A DNA stretch of 59,196 bases. It comes from an uncultured Sutterella sp. Its GTDB lineage: Bacteria > Pseudomonadota > Gammaproteobacteria > Burkholderiales > Burkholderiaceae_F. Shown in pieces: positions 1 through 8,223 of this stretch (its first letter is position 1; every line of letters starts with the position of its first letter). A model generated the notes under the pieces. The model was not told the origin of the DNA, ran no database searches, and worked only from the letters and a program-made list of their open reading frames with translations. The translations under genes were made by a program, and so were the position numbers. Location of the stretch: positions 1-59,196 of the forward strand of contig UQUS01000010.1 in assembly GCA_900544335.1 (NCBI GenBank), read 5' to 3'.

Positions 1-76
1 TGGAGCGGGAGACGAGTCTCGAACTCGCGACCTCAACCTTGGCAAGGTTGCGCTCTACCAACTGAGCTACTCCCGC
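1..76 (-). tRNA. tRNA-Gly (anticodon GCC)
   Basis: Read on the minus strand, the 76 nt fold as a complete cloverleaf: acceptor arm GCGGGAG/CTCCCGC, D arm with the GTTGGTAGA loop, anticodon loop TTGCCAA (anticodon GCC), T arm GAGTTCGAGACTC, and an encoded CCA end after discriminator T. It decodes GGC/GGT glycine codons. It sits at the window edge, divergent from gluQ. Confidence 0.97.
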
Positions 77-203
77 AGCGAGAATCCGCATTTTACACAG
101 TCGCCCCATATTGTCAAGTCGCATTGCACGCGTCAATCGCTTCGTTTCAAGGCGCTTTCCGATTGCCTTGTACGCATTAAAAAAGGCGCTTTCTCTTTTT
201 AAA

Positions 204-1133
204 ATGCTGTCGTCAAAATCCCTTTTATTTTCCTTCAATCGCATCGTGACAACCGTCCTTTCACCCTCTCGACTCACACCCTACCGAGGTCGCTTTGCCC
301 CAAGCCCCACGGGCGAATTACACCTCGGAAGTCTTGCCTGCGCCATGGCAAGTTTCCTCGATGCCCGTGCACACGACGGAACCTGGATTGTCCGCATTGA
401 AGACGTGGATAAGGAGCGTTGCTCTCAGGCCTACGCCCGAAGCATTTTAGAAACGCTCGGTGCGTTCGGCCTAGCAAGTGATGAGCCGGTGATTTGGCAA
501 TCGAATCGTGACGAGGTCTACGAAAAAGCCTTCACGATGCTTAAAGAGGAAAATCTTATCTACGGCTGCGCCTGCACACGTAAAGAAATCAAGGAAAACG
601 AAAGTCGCCTCGGGCTCCCTGAGGGGGTTTACCCGGGAACCTGCCGGGGCGGCACCCACGGAAAACCGATTCGCTCCTGGCGCTTTCGCGTCAAAGGCGG
701 TCCCGTTTCCTTTGTCGATCGCTTATGCGGCCCGGTCACGCAAGATGTCTTACAAAGCGTCGGCGACTTTGTCGTGCGTCGCGCCGACGGGCTTTGGGCC
801 TATCAATTGGCCGTGGTCCTTGATGATGCCGCGCAAAAAATTACCGACGTCGTACGCGGCCAAGACCTTTTGGATAACACCCCGCGCCAGATCCTTTTTC
901 AGCAGGCCATGAGTATCCCGACGCCGCGCTACATGCACATCGCTCTTGTGTGCGATAAAGAAGGTCGGAAACTTTCGAAACAAAACCGAGCAGAGCCGGT
1001 TAAGACCGACAATCCCGTTTTCCTCTTAGATGCCTTGCTCGGGCACTTCGGCCTTGCGAAAACCGGCGAAAAGACCCTTACTGCCTTCTGGAAAAGCGCT
1101 GTTAAGGTTTGGAAAGAAACGATGCCCGAGTAA
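204..1133 (+). CDS. gluQ: glutamyl-Q tRNA(Asp) synthetase
   Basis: GluQRS activates glutamate and transfers it to queuosine at the wobble base of tRNA-Asp; it resembles the catalytic half of GluRS without an anticodon-binding domain. Visible motifs: the class I HIGH-like block GRFAPSPTGELHLGSL near the N-terminus, a Cys-rich zinc-binding insertion (YGCACTRKE followed by YPGTCRG), DDAAQKITDVVRGQDLL, and the KMSKS-like KLSKQNRA. Length is normal for the family. The start is uncertain: the reading frame opens at 111, an ATG lies at 204, and GTG at 246 would place the HIGH block at the usual distance from the N-terminus; none has a clear Shine-Dalgarno (SD) sequence. Its 3' end converges on the lipoprotein gene. 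Confidence 0.92.
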   Translation: MLSSKSLLFSFNRIVTTVLSPSRLTPYRGRFAPSPTGELHLGSLACAMASFLDARAHDGTWIVRIEDVDKERCSQAYARSILETLGAFGLASDEPVIWQSNRDEVYEKAFTMLKEENLIYGCACTRKEIKENESRLGLPEGVYPGTCRGGTHGKPIRSWRFRVKGGPVSFVDRLCGPVTQDVLQSVGDFVVRRADGLWAYQLAVVLDDAAQKITDVVRGQDLLDNTPRQILFQQAMSIPTPRYMHIALVCDKEGRKLSKQNRAEPVKTDNPVFLLDALLGHFGLAKTGEKTLTAFWKSAVKVWKETMPE

Positions 1134-1138
1134 TCGCC

Positions 1139-1621
1139 CTACTCGGTTTTCCAAGGAATCGGCTGCGGGAAAAGGCGGTCGACTAAGGTGCGAATCGTAT
1201 CGGTTCCTTCTTGTGTGTTGACGTTGGCAAGACCGGCAGGAACATCCGAAGAAGACGAAACCTGAACAGTCTGCGTCTTTCCTTTTTCCGTTCGTGTCAA
1301 CTCCAAAGAGGCTTTGGTAAGCGATGTATTGGCCCAACCCCCGAAGGCGCAATCAAATCGCACGCAAGCAGCGCAATCGGCTGCGGACGCCTCATTGACC
1401 TCACGGACCTTAAAGCCCTTTTCTTCCAAGGCTTTTTTCACTTCATAGGTCATCGCGACGGAACTATCGTTACGGGGCACGAGGCAAAGCGTCGAAGGAC
1501 GATCGGAATTAAATTGATACCGGTACGGATTCATGGCGTACGGTAACCCCGAGCACCCGACAAGCGAGGCCAGGGCGCCGATGCAACTAAGAACCGCAAT
1601 CGATCGAGTCAATGTCTTCAA
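1139..1621 (-). CDS. small predicted lipoprotein of unknown function
   Basis: About 160 residues. I start it at a TTG because GGAGGAG lies just upstream, and this start gives a clean lipoprotein signal peptide (MKTLTRSIAVLSCIGALASL) with lipobox LVGC, so lipid attachment at Cys and an envelope location are predicted. The mature part has a PSTLCLVPRNDSS segment, an alpha/beta-looking centre and a closely spaced Cys pair (ADCAAC). I do not recognise a family; the pattern resembles small outer-membrane-anchored lipoproteins of Burkholderiales. It follows the deacetylase gene on the same strand and the two may be cotranscribed. Confidence 0.75.
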   Translation of the reverse strand: MKTLTRSIAVLSCIGALASLVGCSGLPYAMNPYRYQFNSDRPSTLCLVPRNDSSVAMTYEVKKALEEKGFKVREVNEASAADCAACVRFDCAFGGWANTSLTKASLELTRTEKGKTQTVQVSSSSDVPAGLANVNTQEGTDTIRTLVDRLFPQPIPWKTE

Positions 1622-1649
1622 GGGTGTTTCTCCTCCGTGACGTGCCACA

Positions 1650-2564
1650 TTATTGTACAAGCGTTCCGACGTGTGCGAGCACGGAGCGCGCCAAGGCTTT
1701 TTTGTTATACCCGCCTTCCATGATGCTCACAAGGCGATCGGAACACAAATCGTGAGCCGCCCGCATCACAAGACGCGTTAAATACGCGTAGTCAAATTCG
1801 GAAAATTTGAGCAGTGTCTGCGTATCCTCGTAGTGCGTATCAAATCCGATCGAAAGCACAATCAAGTCCGGCGCAAAATCATAAAGGCGCGGTAACCACT
1901 CGGCTTCCATGCGGGCCAAGGCCTCACGCCCGAGCGTGCCGTCATCTAGCGGCATGTTGATGACATTGGCAGCCGTGGCCGGCGCTATCCCGTACGGGAA
2001 GGCCGTTGCCTGAAAACTATCCAAAAGCAGAACCGATGCGTCACAGGCAAAAATATTCTCACTTCCGTCGGCTCGATGCGCATCGACATCGATGAGTGCC
2101 ACACGACGGCACCCGAGAACTTGCGTTGCCGCACGCACGGCACACGCGGCTGAATTGATAAGGCAAAAACCGCCCCCGAAATTGCGCCCGGCGTGGTGAC
2201 CCGGGGGTCTGACGCAAACAAAAGCATTTTTAAGCGACCCGTCAAGGACAGCCCGGACGGCCTCAACAGCAGCTCCGGCACTTAAAAAGGCCCCTTCCAG
2301 GAGTTCCGGCGTAACGAGCGTTTCTGCCGTGAGGGCCGCGCCTTTTTGCGCGAGGTCTCGGAGTTTTTGAATGTACTCGGGGCTGTGTACGCGAAGGATA
2401 TCGGCTTCGCTCGCCGTTTTTGCTTCATAAACCTGAACACGGCGCGCTAAGGCGCTTGCCTGCATGAGCGTGTGAATCTGCTCGATGCGCTCGGGACGAT
2501 CTAAACTCGTACTCCCCTCGTCCTCAGACAAACAGCGATTGTGCGTAAAGAACCCCGTGGCCAT
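1650..2564 (-). CDS. histone deacetylase-family (acetoin utilisation/polyamine deacetylase type) hydrolase
   Basis: Zinc-dependent deacetylase of the arginase-deacetylase fold, 304 residues, probably acting on small acetylated molecules such as acetylpolyamines in the cytoplasm. Motifs: RPPGHHAG (catalytic His pair), NFGGGFCLINSAACA, DVDAHRADGSENIF (zinc ligands Asp and His), SIGFDTH (third zinc Asp) and MEGGYN (active-site Tyr). The second His of the usual DVDAHHGNG is Arg here; that residue is not a zinc ligand. The ATG with GAGGAA upstream is preferred, although the frame stays open to 2798. It is divergent from the MltB gene. Histone-like substrates are unlikely; the true substrate cannot be read from sequence. 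Confidence 0.88.
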   Translation of the reverse strand: MATGFFTHNRCLSEDEGSTSLDRPERIEQIHTLMQASALARRVQVYEAKTASEADILRVHSPEYIQKLRDLAQKGAALTAETLVTPELLEGAFLSAGAAVEAVRAVLDGSLKNAFVCVRPPGHHAGRNFGGGFCLINSAACAVRAATQVLGCRRVALIDVDAHRADGSENIFACDASVLLLDSFQATAFPYGIAPATAANVINMPLDDGTLGREALARMEAEWLPRLYDFAPDLIVLSIGFDTHYEDTQTLLKFSEFDYAYLTRLVMRAAHDLCSDRLVSIMEGGYNKKALARSVLAHVGTLVQ

Positions 2565-2681
2565 ACGAAAAATTCCTCGAAAGTGGCTATGAGGGCGAGA
2601 ATAGGCTATTTTGACGGCATTGGCAACGCAGGAGAACTTCGGGAAAACGCAACAGCTGACGCATCCGAAGGGGCAAGAACC

Positions 2682-3770
2682 GTGATACCACTTAAGCAAG
2701 AAAAGCCTGATTTCACACGGCGGCAGGTCCTGACGCTTGCCGTGGGTTCTTTGCTTTCTTTTCAAATCCCTTGCGCCTATGCCTACCCGGAAGATCAAGC
2801 GCGCTATGAAACGCGCCCGGAGGTTATTGCTTGGGCTCGCGAGGTTTCTGCTCGCACCGGCTTAAACGAACGCTCAATCCTTGCCGTCCTTTCCAAAGCG
2901 CGTCACGTGAAAACGTCCAAGCGCCTCATGGAAAAAGCTTCCGGTGACATGGCACCGGTGCGCGACTGGCGTTTATATCGTCGACGCTTTCTAACCGATG
3001 AGCGCATCAAAAAAGGCGCTAAATTCATGCGCCGGCAAGCCGAGTGGCTAACTTATGCGCAAGAGCGCTGGGGAATCCCCGGCTCGATTCTGACAGCCCT
3101 TTTAGGCATCGAAACGCTCTACGGGCAGTCGCTCGGACGCTTTCGGGTTTTAGACGTTCTTACGACGCTTTCCTTTGACCACGAACGGCGAAGCGCGTTT
3201 TTCCGTGAGGAACTTGCCGCCTACCTCGTGCTTTGTAAGAAAGGCCACTTTAACCCGGTCACCCAACGCGGTAGTTACGCCGGCGCTGTCGGTATGCCGC
3301 AATTTATGCCGACCAACATACTTAAGTACGGCGTGGATTTGGATTCTGACGGCAAAATCGATTTACTGCATTCTGCCCCTGACGCGATTGCCTCAACGGC
3401 AAACCTCATGTACCACTTCGGCTGGAACAAAGACGTACCCCTGGAGTGGTCCTGCACGTGTTCGGCCTCTCACGCCTTTGATTTAGACGCAGGCGGCATT
3501 GCAGCCAACACCACGCTTCAAAATCTTTTGGATGCCGGAGTCGAGCCGCTCGAAGCAATTAACGCGCCCGCAACCACCAGGGTTCTTCTCATTGATTTGC
3601 CGCAAACCGATGAAACGGGCGCACGAGACGTGACGTGGTTTATCGGAAGTGAAAACTTTGTTTCCCTTCTTAAATACAACCGCTCGTACTTTTACGCCCA
3701 GAGCGTTGCGGAACTTGCTAAGGCCATTGAAAAGGAACTGACGGAAGAATCCGAGCGCCTCTTCTTTTAG
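2682..3770 (+). CDS. MltB-type membrane-bound lytic murein transglycosylase
   Basis: Cleaves the beta-1,4 link between MurNAc and GlcNAc in peptidoglycan, leaving a 1,6-anhydro end. MltB/SLT hallmarks: catalytic Glu in LLGIETLYGQSLG, the substrate-cleft block GSYAGAVGMPQFMPTNILKY, DLDSDGKIDLL, and the C-terminal NRSYFYAQSVAELA. About 362 residues from a GTG start at 2682, chosen because AAGGGG precedes it and it yields a signal peptide; the frame itself is open from 2541 and would overlap the deacetylase start. The N-terminus reads DFTRRQVLTLAVGSLLSF and then IPCAYAYP, a twin-arginine-like signal. The stop overlaps the converging GNAT stop. Confidence 0.9.
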   Translation: MIPLKQEKPDFTRRQVLTLAVGSLLSFQIPCAYAYPEDQARYETRPEVIAWAREVSARTGLNERSILAVLSKARHVKTSKRLMEKASGDMAPVRDWRLYRRRFLTDERIKKGAKFMRRQAEWLTYAQERWGIPGSILTALLGIETLYGQSLGRFRVLDVLTTLSFDHERRSAFFREELAAYLVLCKKGHFNPVTQRGSYAGAVGMPQFMPTNILKYGVDLDSDGKIDLLHSAPDAIASTANLMYHFGWNKDVPLEWSCTCSASHAFDLDAGGIAANTTLQNLLDAGVEPLEAINAPATTRVLLIDLPQTDETGARDVTWFIGSENFVSLLKYNRSYFYAQSVAELAKAIEKELTEESERLFF

Positions 3771-4342
3771 CTAAAAAGTTGTCCGGGAAGAACTTTTGCA
3801 TCCTTAGCCGGGAACGTTGCCTCAAAGCGCTTAAAGTCTTTTTCAAATCGCTGAGCGGCAAAATACACGACCGGGTCGACATACGTCCCGCGGACGCCGG
3901 TTAAAAACCCGGGTTGTAGTTCTTTGGCAAGAAAGTACGGAACAACCGGATCGTTCGAATCGGCATCCCGATAGCGAATCGAAAAGTCACTCGCATACGT
4001 AAATCCCAAGCGCTGATAAAAAGCGATGTCCCCGGTGATACAAAGAGCTCCGACGCCTAAGCCTTTGGCGCGGTTCATTGCTTCTAGCAAAAGAAGCGTC
4101 CCGAGACCGCGCTTTTGATAGGCGGGCGCAACACAAACGGGGCCGAACGTCATCACGGGAATGACCGCACCCTTGCCGCAGTCAATGCACGAGCGCACAA
4201 AAACAATCTGGGCGGCGAGGAGCCCGTCAAGCGTTAAGACTAAATCGAGATCCGGGACAAATGCCGGATCTTTCCTTAAACAATGGAGCACAAAGTGTTC
4301 CGTACACCCGGGGCGATACACATTCCAAAACGCCTCGCGCAC
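3767..4342 (-). CDS. GNAT-family N-acetyltransferase
   Basis: Acetyl-CoA-dependent acyltransferase of unknown substrate. The acetyl-CoA loop is visible as VAPAYQKRGLGTLLL, followed by a helix and the FYQRLGF motif typical of the YhbS-like branch. The GTG start at 4342 gives 191 residues but cuts off strand beta-1: the frame continues upstream (IEIRPTRPDEFRQTEEF) to an in-frame TAG, and that stretch looks like a normal GNAT N-terminus but contains no ATG, GTG or TTG. An ATT at 4393 could be the true start. It lies just downstream of the hydrogenase gene on the same strand. Confidence 0.82.
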   Translation of the reverse strand: MREAFWNVYRPGCTEHFVLHCLRKDPAFVPDLDLVLTLDGLLAAQIVFVRSCIDCGKGAVIPVMTFGPVCVAPAYQKRGLGTLLLLEAMNRAKGLGVGALCITGDIAFYQRLGFTYASDFSIRYRDADSNDPVVPYFLAKELQPGFLTGVRGTYVDPVVYFAAQRFEKDFKRFEATFPAKDAKVLPGQLFS

Positions 4343-4424
4343 GAATTCTTCGGTTTGCCTGAACTCATCGGGTCTTGTCGGACGAATTTCAATGTCGCTT
4401 AAAGTCGGATACTGACCTTTCTAC

Positions 4425-5966
4425 TCACGAAATCTCCTCAAATTCGGAAGCAGGCGCACAGCAAAGCGGGCACGTAAAATCCGCGGGCAGTCTCTCGGCC
4501 TCGTGGACATACCCGCAAACCTTGCAGCGAAAGCGATGCTTGACGGCAGGTTTCGTCGAACTTGAGGAATCCGTGGGTTCCGAGTCTTTCTTTGTACTTC
4601 CGAGGTCGGAAGACCTGTCGACGTACTCAGTGTGGAGCATGGCCTTAGCGAGGTCACTTCCCGGAGCGCCGTAAAACTCTTCATAGGCAGCCACGATTTC
4701 GGGGTTTTCAAAGCTCGAGCGGAGCGTCAGTGCCTCGTCTCGTGCATACAAAGCGGCAATCCGTGCCTGACGGCCCTCGTCTTCGGCTCCGTACGCAATT
4801 TTCGGTTGTCCTCCGCCTCCGATGCATCCGCCCGGGCAGGTCATCACTTCCATAAAGTCGTAATGGCGTTTCCCGGCTTTGATGTCACGAAGAACGGCAT
4901 CGGCCTCTTTGGTGCCGTAAACCACGGCCGCCCGAATGGTCGTTTGGCCGAAGGTCACCGTGGCCTCGCGCACCGAGTCATAGCCGCGAACGGCATCGAG
5001 TTTGACGGCATCGCGCGTTAAGGTTTTACCGGTGAGCAAGTGATAGGTCGTGCGAAGCGCCGCTTCCATCACACCTCCCGTGTTCCCGAAAATCACACCG
5101 GCACCCGAGGCCGTTCCGAGGGGACTATCGAAAGCGCTTTCGGGCAGCGTCGAAAAATCAATCTTTTCTTCTTTGGCCCAACGCGCCAGTTCGCGCGCCG
5201 TAATCACGTAGTCGGTATCACGAATTTCGGGTTTCCCGATGCGCCGACCTGCGGCATTCATCTCGGGACGGCGAATCTCGAATTTTTTAGCCGTACAGGG
5301 CGTCACAGCCACGTTCACGATGGCCGCAGGGTCAATCCCAGTCATCTTGGCAAAGTACGATTTAATCGTCGCGCCCTGCATCGCAATCGGGCTTTTAGCC
5401 TGTGAAAGGTTGCCGAGCATCTCGGGGTGGAAGATTTCGCAAAACTTAACCCAGGCCGGGCAGCAACTGGTAAATTGCGGCAAGGATTCCGAGCCGCTCT
5501 GAATGCGATCTGCGAGCTCTCGGGCTTCTTCCATAATCGTCAAATCCGCCCCGAAATCGGTATCAAAGACATAGTTGGCCCCGAGTCGGCGCAGTAAGGC
5601 GACCATCTTTCCTTGGACAAATAAGCCCGGAGCCCCTCCGAACGCCTCTCCGAGTGAAACGCGAACCGCCGGGGATGCTGTAAAGACAACCACCTTCGTC
5701 GAATCGGCAAGCGCTTTTTTAACCGACTCAACCTCACTTTTTTCGACAATCGAGGCTGTCGGACAAACATTGGCGCACTGGCCGCAGTGAATGCAAACAG
5801 CTTTGTCGCCCGTTTCCTGTAAGTCGTACTTGTCGAGCACCCCAATCGGGTCACGGCATACTTTGGCACACAGTCCGCATTTGACGCATAACGACTCGAT
5901 GCGTTCGATACTCGGGTTCTCCGGCTCGATAGGGACACGAATACGCAAACTCATATGTTGACTCAT
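4425..5966 (-). CDS. [FeFe] hydrogenase with C-terminal rubredoxin-like domain
   Basis: Catalyses reversible H2 formation at an H-cluster. Order of parts in 513 residues: two ferredoxin-type [4Fe-4S] motifs (CVKCGLCAKVC at about 27, CIHCGQCANVC at about 58); the H-cluster loops FTSCCPAW, VTPCTAKKFE and EVMTCPGGCIGGGG; a small-subunit-like tail (NPEIVAAYEEFYG, LHTEY); an acidic/Ser-rich linker; then a rubredoxin-like knuckle pair RCKVCGYVHE and FTCPLCCAP. All four H-cluster cysteines are present; loop 2 has Thr where many enzymes have Met. SD GAGG precedes the ATG. No HydE/F/G maturases lie in this window. It may recycle reduced ferredoxin or reduce a rubredoxin-linked partner. Confidence 0.93.
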   Translation of the reverse strand: MSQHMSLRIRVPIEPENPSIERIESLCVKCGLCAKVCRDPIGVLDKYDLQETGDKAVCIHCGQCANVCPTASIVEKSEVESVKKALADSTKVVVFTASPAVRVSLGEAFGGAPGLFVQGKMVALLRRLGANYVFDTDFGADLTIMEEARELADRIQSGSESLPQFTSCCPAWVKFCEIFHPEMLGNLSQAKSPIAMQGATIKSYFAKMTGIDPAAIVNVAVTPCTAKKFEIRRPEMNAAGRRIGKPEIRDTDYVITARELARWAKEEKIDFSTLPESAFDSPLGTASGAGVIFGNTGGVMEAALRTTYHLLTGKTLTRDAVKLDAVRGYDSVREATVTFGQTTIRAAVVYGTKEADAVLRDIKAGKRHYDFMEVMTCPGGCIGGGGQPKIAYGAEDEGRQARIAALYARDEALTLRSSFENPEIVAAYEEFYGAPGSDLAKAMLHTEYVDRSSDLGSTKKDSEPTDSSSSTKPAVKHRFRCKVCGYVHEAERLPADFTCPLCCAPASEFEEIS

Positions 5967-6154
5967 GGGTAACCTCGCAAAAAGGATTCGGATAATTCGT
6001 TTTCAAACGAAGTCAGTTCGGAAAAAACACTCGCGATTTCGTCAGGTCAAGCATACAGGAAGAAAAACGAAAACGTCCCCCAAAAAATGCATGCCGGCGA
6101 TAGAAACGGGCTATTAAGGGCACGCCGATACGCGTAGCACCGATATAAAAAGGC

Positions 6155-6183
6155 AAAAAAAAGAAATCCCGGAGGAGCCGGGA
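6155..6183 (-). terminator. intrinsic terminator of tRNA-Leu
   Basis: On the minus strand, downstream of tRNA-Leu, TCCCGG-CTCCT-CCGGGA forms a 6-bp GC-rich hairpin followed by TTTCTTTTTTTT. Confidence 0.8.
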
Positions 6184-6198
6184 CAGGGAAAAAACCAA

Positions 6199-6285
6199 TG
6201 GTACGAGAGATCGGACTCGAACCGACACGCCTTTTACGGCGACAGGACCTAAACCTGTTGCGTCTACCAATTTCGCCACTCTCGC
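6199..6285 (-). tRNA. tRNA-Leu (anticodon TAG)
   Basis: The 87-nt class II tRNA reads on the minus strand with acceptor GCGAGAG, D loop AATTGGTAGACGC, anticodon loop GTTTAGG (TAG), a long variable arm (TGTCGCCGTAAAAGGCGTG), T arm GGTTCGAGTCC and an encoded CCA. It decodes CTA-type leucine codons. It ends just upstream of an intrinsic terminator. Confidence 0.97.
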
Positions 6286-6322
6286 ATCAAGCTGTTCGGG
6301 CAAATCCCGAACAAGCCCTCAA

Positions 6323-6973
6323 TTAATGATGATGCCCGCAGCACCCCTTGTCGTGGTCATGCTGTTCGCACCCACAATCCTCATCATGATCTTCGTGATG
6401 ATGGCAGCCGCAACCGCATTCTTCATCATGGTCATGGTGGTGATGGCGTCCGCAGCCGCACTGATCATCGTGATCGTGATGATGGCACCCGCACTCGCCG
6501 TCATGATGATGGTGTCCGCAGCAGCAGCAAGACTCCTCTTCTTCGGGCTCGGGAAGCGCCTCGGGAATAAACGGAGCCACAACGGTCTCGGTTTTCAAAC
6601 CGACACTGGCGAGCATGGTTCTAAATTGCTCATTTTCCATCATGGAAAAGCCGTCTTCGGTTTTGGCATACCGTACGCCGCGCGAGGCAAATGCGTAGGC
6701 CGCTTCTTGAAGCATCCGCGCATCGCCGGTCACTCGCATCAAGCGGTCAGGCGCCGCCTGAATCACATAAAACCCGCCTTTTTCATCAATGAGGACGTCA
6801 CCGACTTCCAAGGGACGCACCGGCCCGAGCGCATTTTCAAGCTCGGCTTCGCCGCACGAGAAAGCCTTCGGGGGCGTCACACGCTCGGCATAGGTGAGTG
6901 TCACCGTCTTGGCGCGCGCAAGCAACGCTTTGGCCGGCTTGGCATTTAAAGCCAGAACTTTGGTAATTTTCAT
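6323..6973 (-). CDS. UreE-like metallochaperone with repetitive His/Cys-rich tail
   Basis: The body (residues ~1-140 of 216) follows the UreE fold pattern: VTLTYAERV, LEVGDVLIDEKGGFYVIQAA, a RMLQEAAYAFASRG helix where UreE has the AYHLGNRH helix, and MLASVGLKTETVVAPFIPEA. The metal-binding histidines of classical UreE are missing in the body. The last 68 residues hold 22 His and 15 Cys in about five imperfect units of 13-14 residues built like HHHHDHDEECGCG. UreE delivers nickel to urease, but no urease gene is in the window, so nickel, zinc or other metal buffering or delivery to another enzyme is possible. ATG at 6973 is preferred over GTG at 6997. Confidence 0.75.
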   Translation of the reverse strand: MKITKVLALNAKPAKALLARAKTVTLTYAERVTPPKAFSCGEAELENALGPVRPLEVGDVLIDEKGGFYVIQAAPDRLMRVTGDARMLQEAAYAFASRGVRYAKTEDGFSMMENEQFRTMLASVGLKTETVVAPFIPEALPEPEEEESCCCCGHHHHDGECGCHHHDHDDQCGCGRHHHHDHDEECGCGCHHHEDHDEDCGCEQHDHDKGCCGHHH

Positions 6974-7066
6974 AACTTCGTCCAAAAGAGAACTCACGAA
7001 AAGAGGCGCTATTGTATCAAACTCAAAGTTGACGGCGACCGAGAAAAACCACCTTTGCCGCCCCCT

Positions 7067-8008
7067 TTAATGCAAATAGTCGGGCACGTCACCGAACGAA
7101 CCGGTATCTTCGTGGGACGCATACAAGAGAAACGCCAATAGTTGCCGTGTTTCGCTTCGAATGCGACGCTGATCGGCCGGAAGACAAATTTGGATGTCCT
7201 GCTGATTCCACGGTTCATCGAGTTCCACGGTCGTCATATCGATTTCCCGCGTAATCGACGAATCAGCCGGCACGAACATCGCACCGTTTAGTGCCCGGAG
7301 AGTATCTAAACCTGCCTGTAGATTCGGAAAGCGAGCCCGAACGTTTAAGCGTACACCCTCTTGCCTCGCGTGCTCTTCTAAGTAAAGCTGTAGCGACGTA
7401 TCCTTCGGAAGCGCCACCAGCGGGAAGTCGCCCAATTGACGAATGCTGATACGTCGTCCGATATGTTGCTCGCGGACCGTCTTACTTTGAAAAAGAACAG
7501 CAAACTTACACGTAAAGTACGGCACAAAATGCAGATTCTCAAGGTCTTTGCCCGAATGTCCGAAGACACCGATATCGGCCGTCCCCTCGAGGAGCGCTTC
7601 GATAATTTCCTGCGAACGCATAATCGTAAAATCGATCTTGACTTCCGGATAGCGGAGCAAGAATTGCGCGATGTCTGTCTTTAAGCGCCCGGTAATCGCC
7701 GAGTACGACGTAAAAAGCCGTACCGTATTGTCTTGCCGCCCGGAAAAGCGCTGCATGTGGCTCTCTAGGTTGTCGGTTTGATCTAAAACCGTCTGGGCAT
7801 CTTTGAGAAACCGTTCCCCGGCTTCCGTCAGTTCCACGTCCCGCGGATGACGGATTAAAAGTTGCGTCATAAAGGACTCTTCGAGTTTACGAATTCGAAC
7901 GCTTGCGGCGGAAACCGTCATGAACATCCGCTCGGCAGCAAGCCGAAAACTGCGCAAGCGTGCAACCAAAACAAACAGTCGTAGGTCTTTTAAATCGTAC
8001 TGAATCAT
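7067..8008 (-). CDS. LysR-family transcriptional regulator
   Basis: A 313-residue LTTR. The N-terminal winged HTH is visible as DLRLFVLVARLRSFRLAAE with MTVSAASVRIRKLEE as recognition region, followed by a periplasmic-binding-protein-like effector domain (VRLFTSYSAITGRL onward). It is divergent from the first small unknown gene at 8224, with about 215 bp between them, so that gene may be a target. The effector is unknown. Confidence 0.9.
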   Translation of the reverse strand: MIQYDLKDLRLFVLVARLRSFRLAAERMFMTVSAASVRIRKLEESFMTQLLIRHPRDVELTEAGERFLKDAQTVLDQTDNLESHMQRFSGRQDNTVRLFTSYSAITGRLKTDIAQFLLRYPEVKIDFTIMRSQEIIEALLEGTADIGVFGHSGKDLENLHFVPYFTCKFAVLFQSKTVREQHIGRRISIRQLGDFPLVALPKDTSLQLYLEEHARQEGVRLNVRARFPNLQAGLDTLRALNGAMFVPADSSITREIDMTTVELDEPWNQQDIQICLPADQRRIRSETRQLLAFLLYASHEDTGSFGDVPDYLH

Positions 8009-8115
8009 TGAAACAGATTTAACGAGGAAAAGAGAGTGCGTTCGTCGGAAACCTTTTCAAATATACCGCAAAGCTTGCATAAAACGGAAACTTTCCGTGT
8101 CCTTAAGGAAAAACG

Positions 8116-8138
8116 AGCGTTAAATTTCCTTTAACGCT
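8116..8138. promoter_or_regulatory. perfect 9-bp inverted repeat in divergent intergenic region
   Basis: AGCGTTAAA-TTTCC-TTTAACGCT lies between the LysR gene and the small gene at 8224. One more C-G pair and a G-T pair can extend the stem. It could be an operator or an RNA hairpin in the leader of the small gene. No experiment-free way to choose between them. Confidence 0.45.
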
Positions 8139-8223
8139 TGACCGGACCCCTTTTGACCGACGTCAAAATGGTAAACTTCCGGCGATTTTCGTTACCGACT
8201 CTCCCTTTTTCAGAAAGAAAACC

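Noticed and set aside
6326..6949. Long plus-strand open frame opposite the UreE-like gene, rich in Met/Val/Ala
   Set aside because: It is the antisense of the His/Cys repeats; the composition (MMM, IVIV) is produced by complementing His/Asp codons. No SD or family signal.
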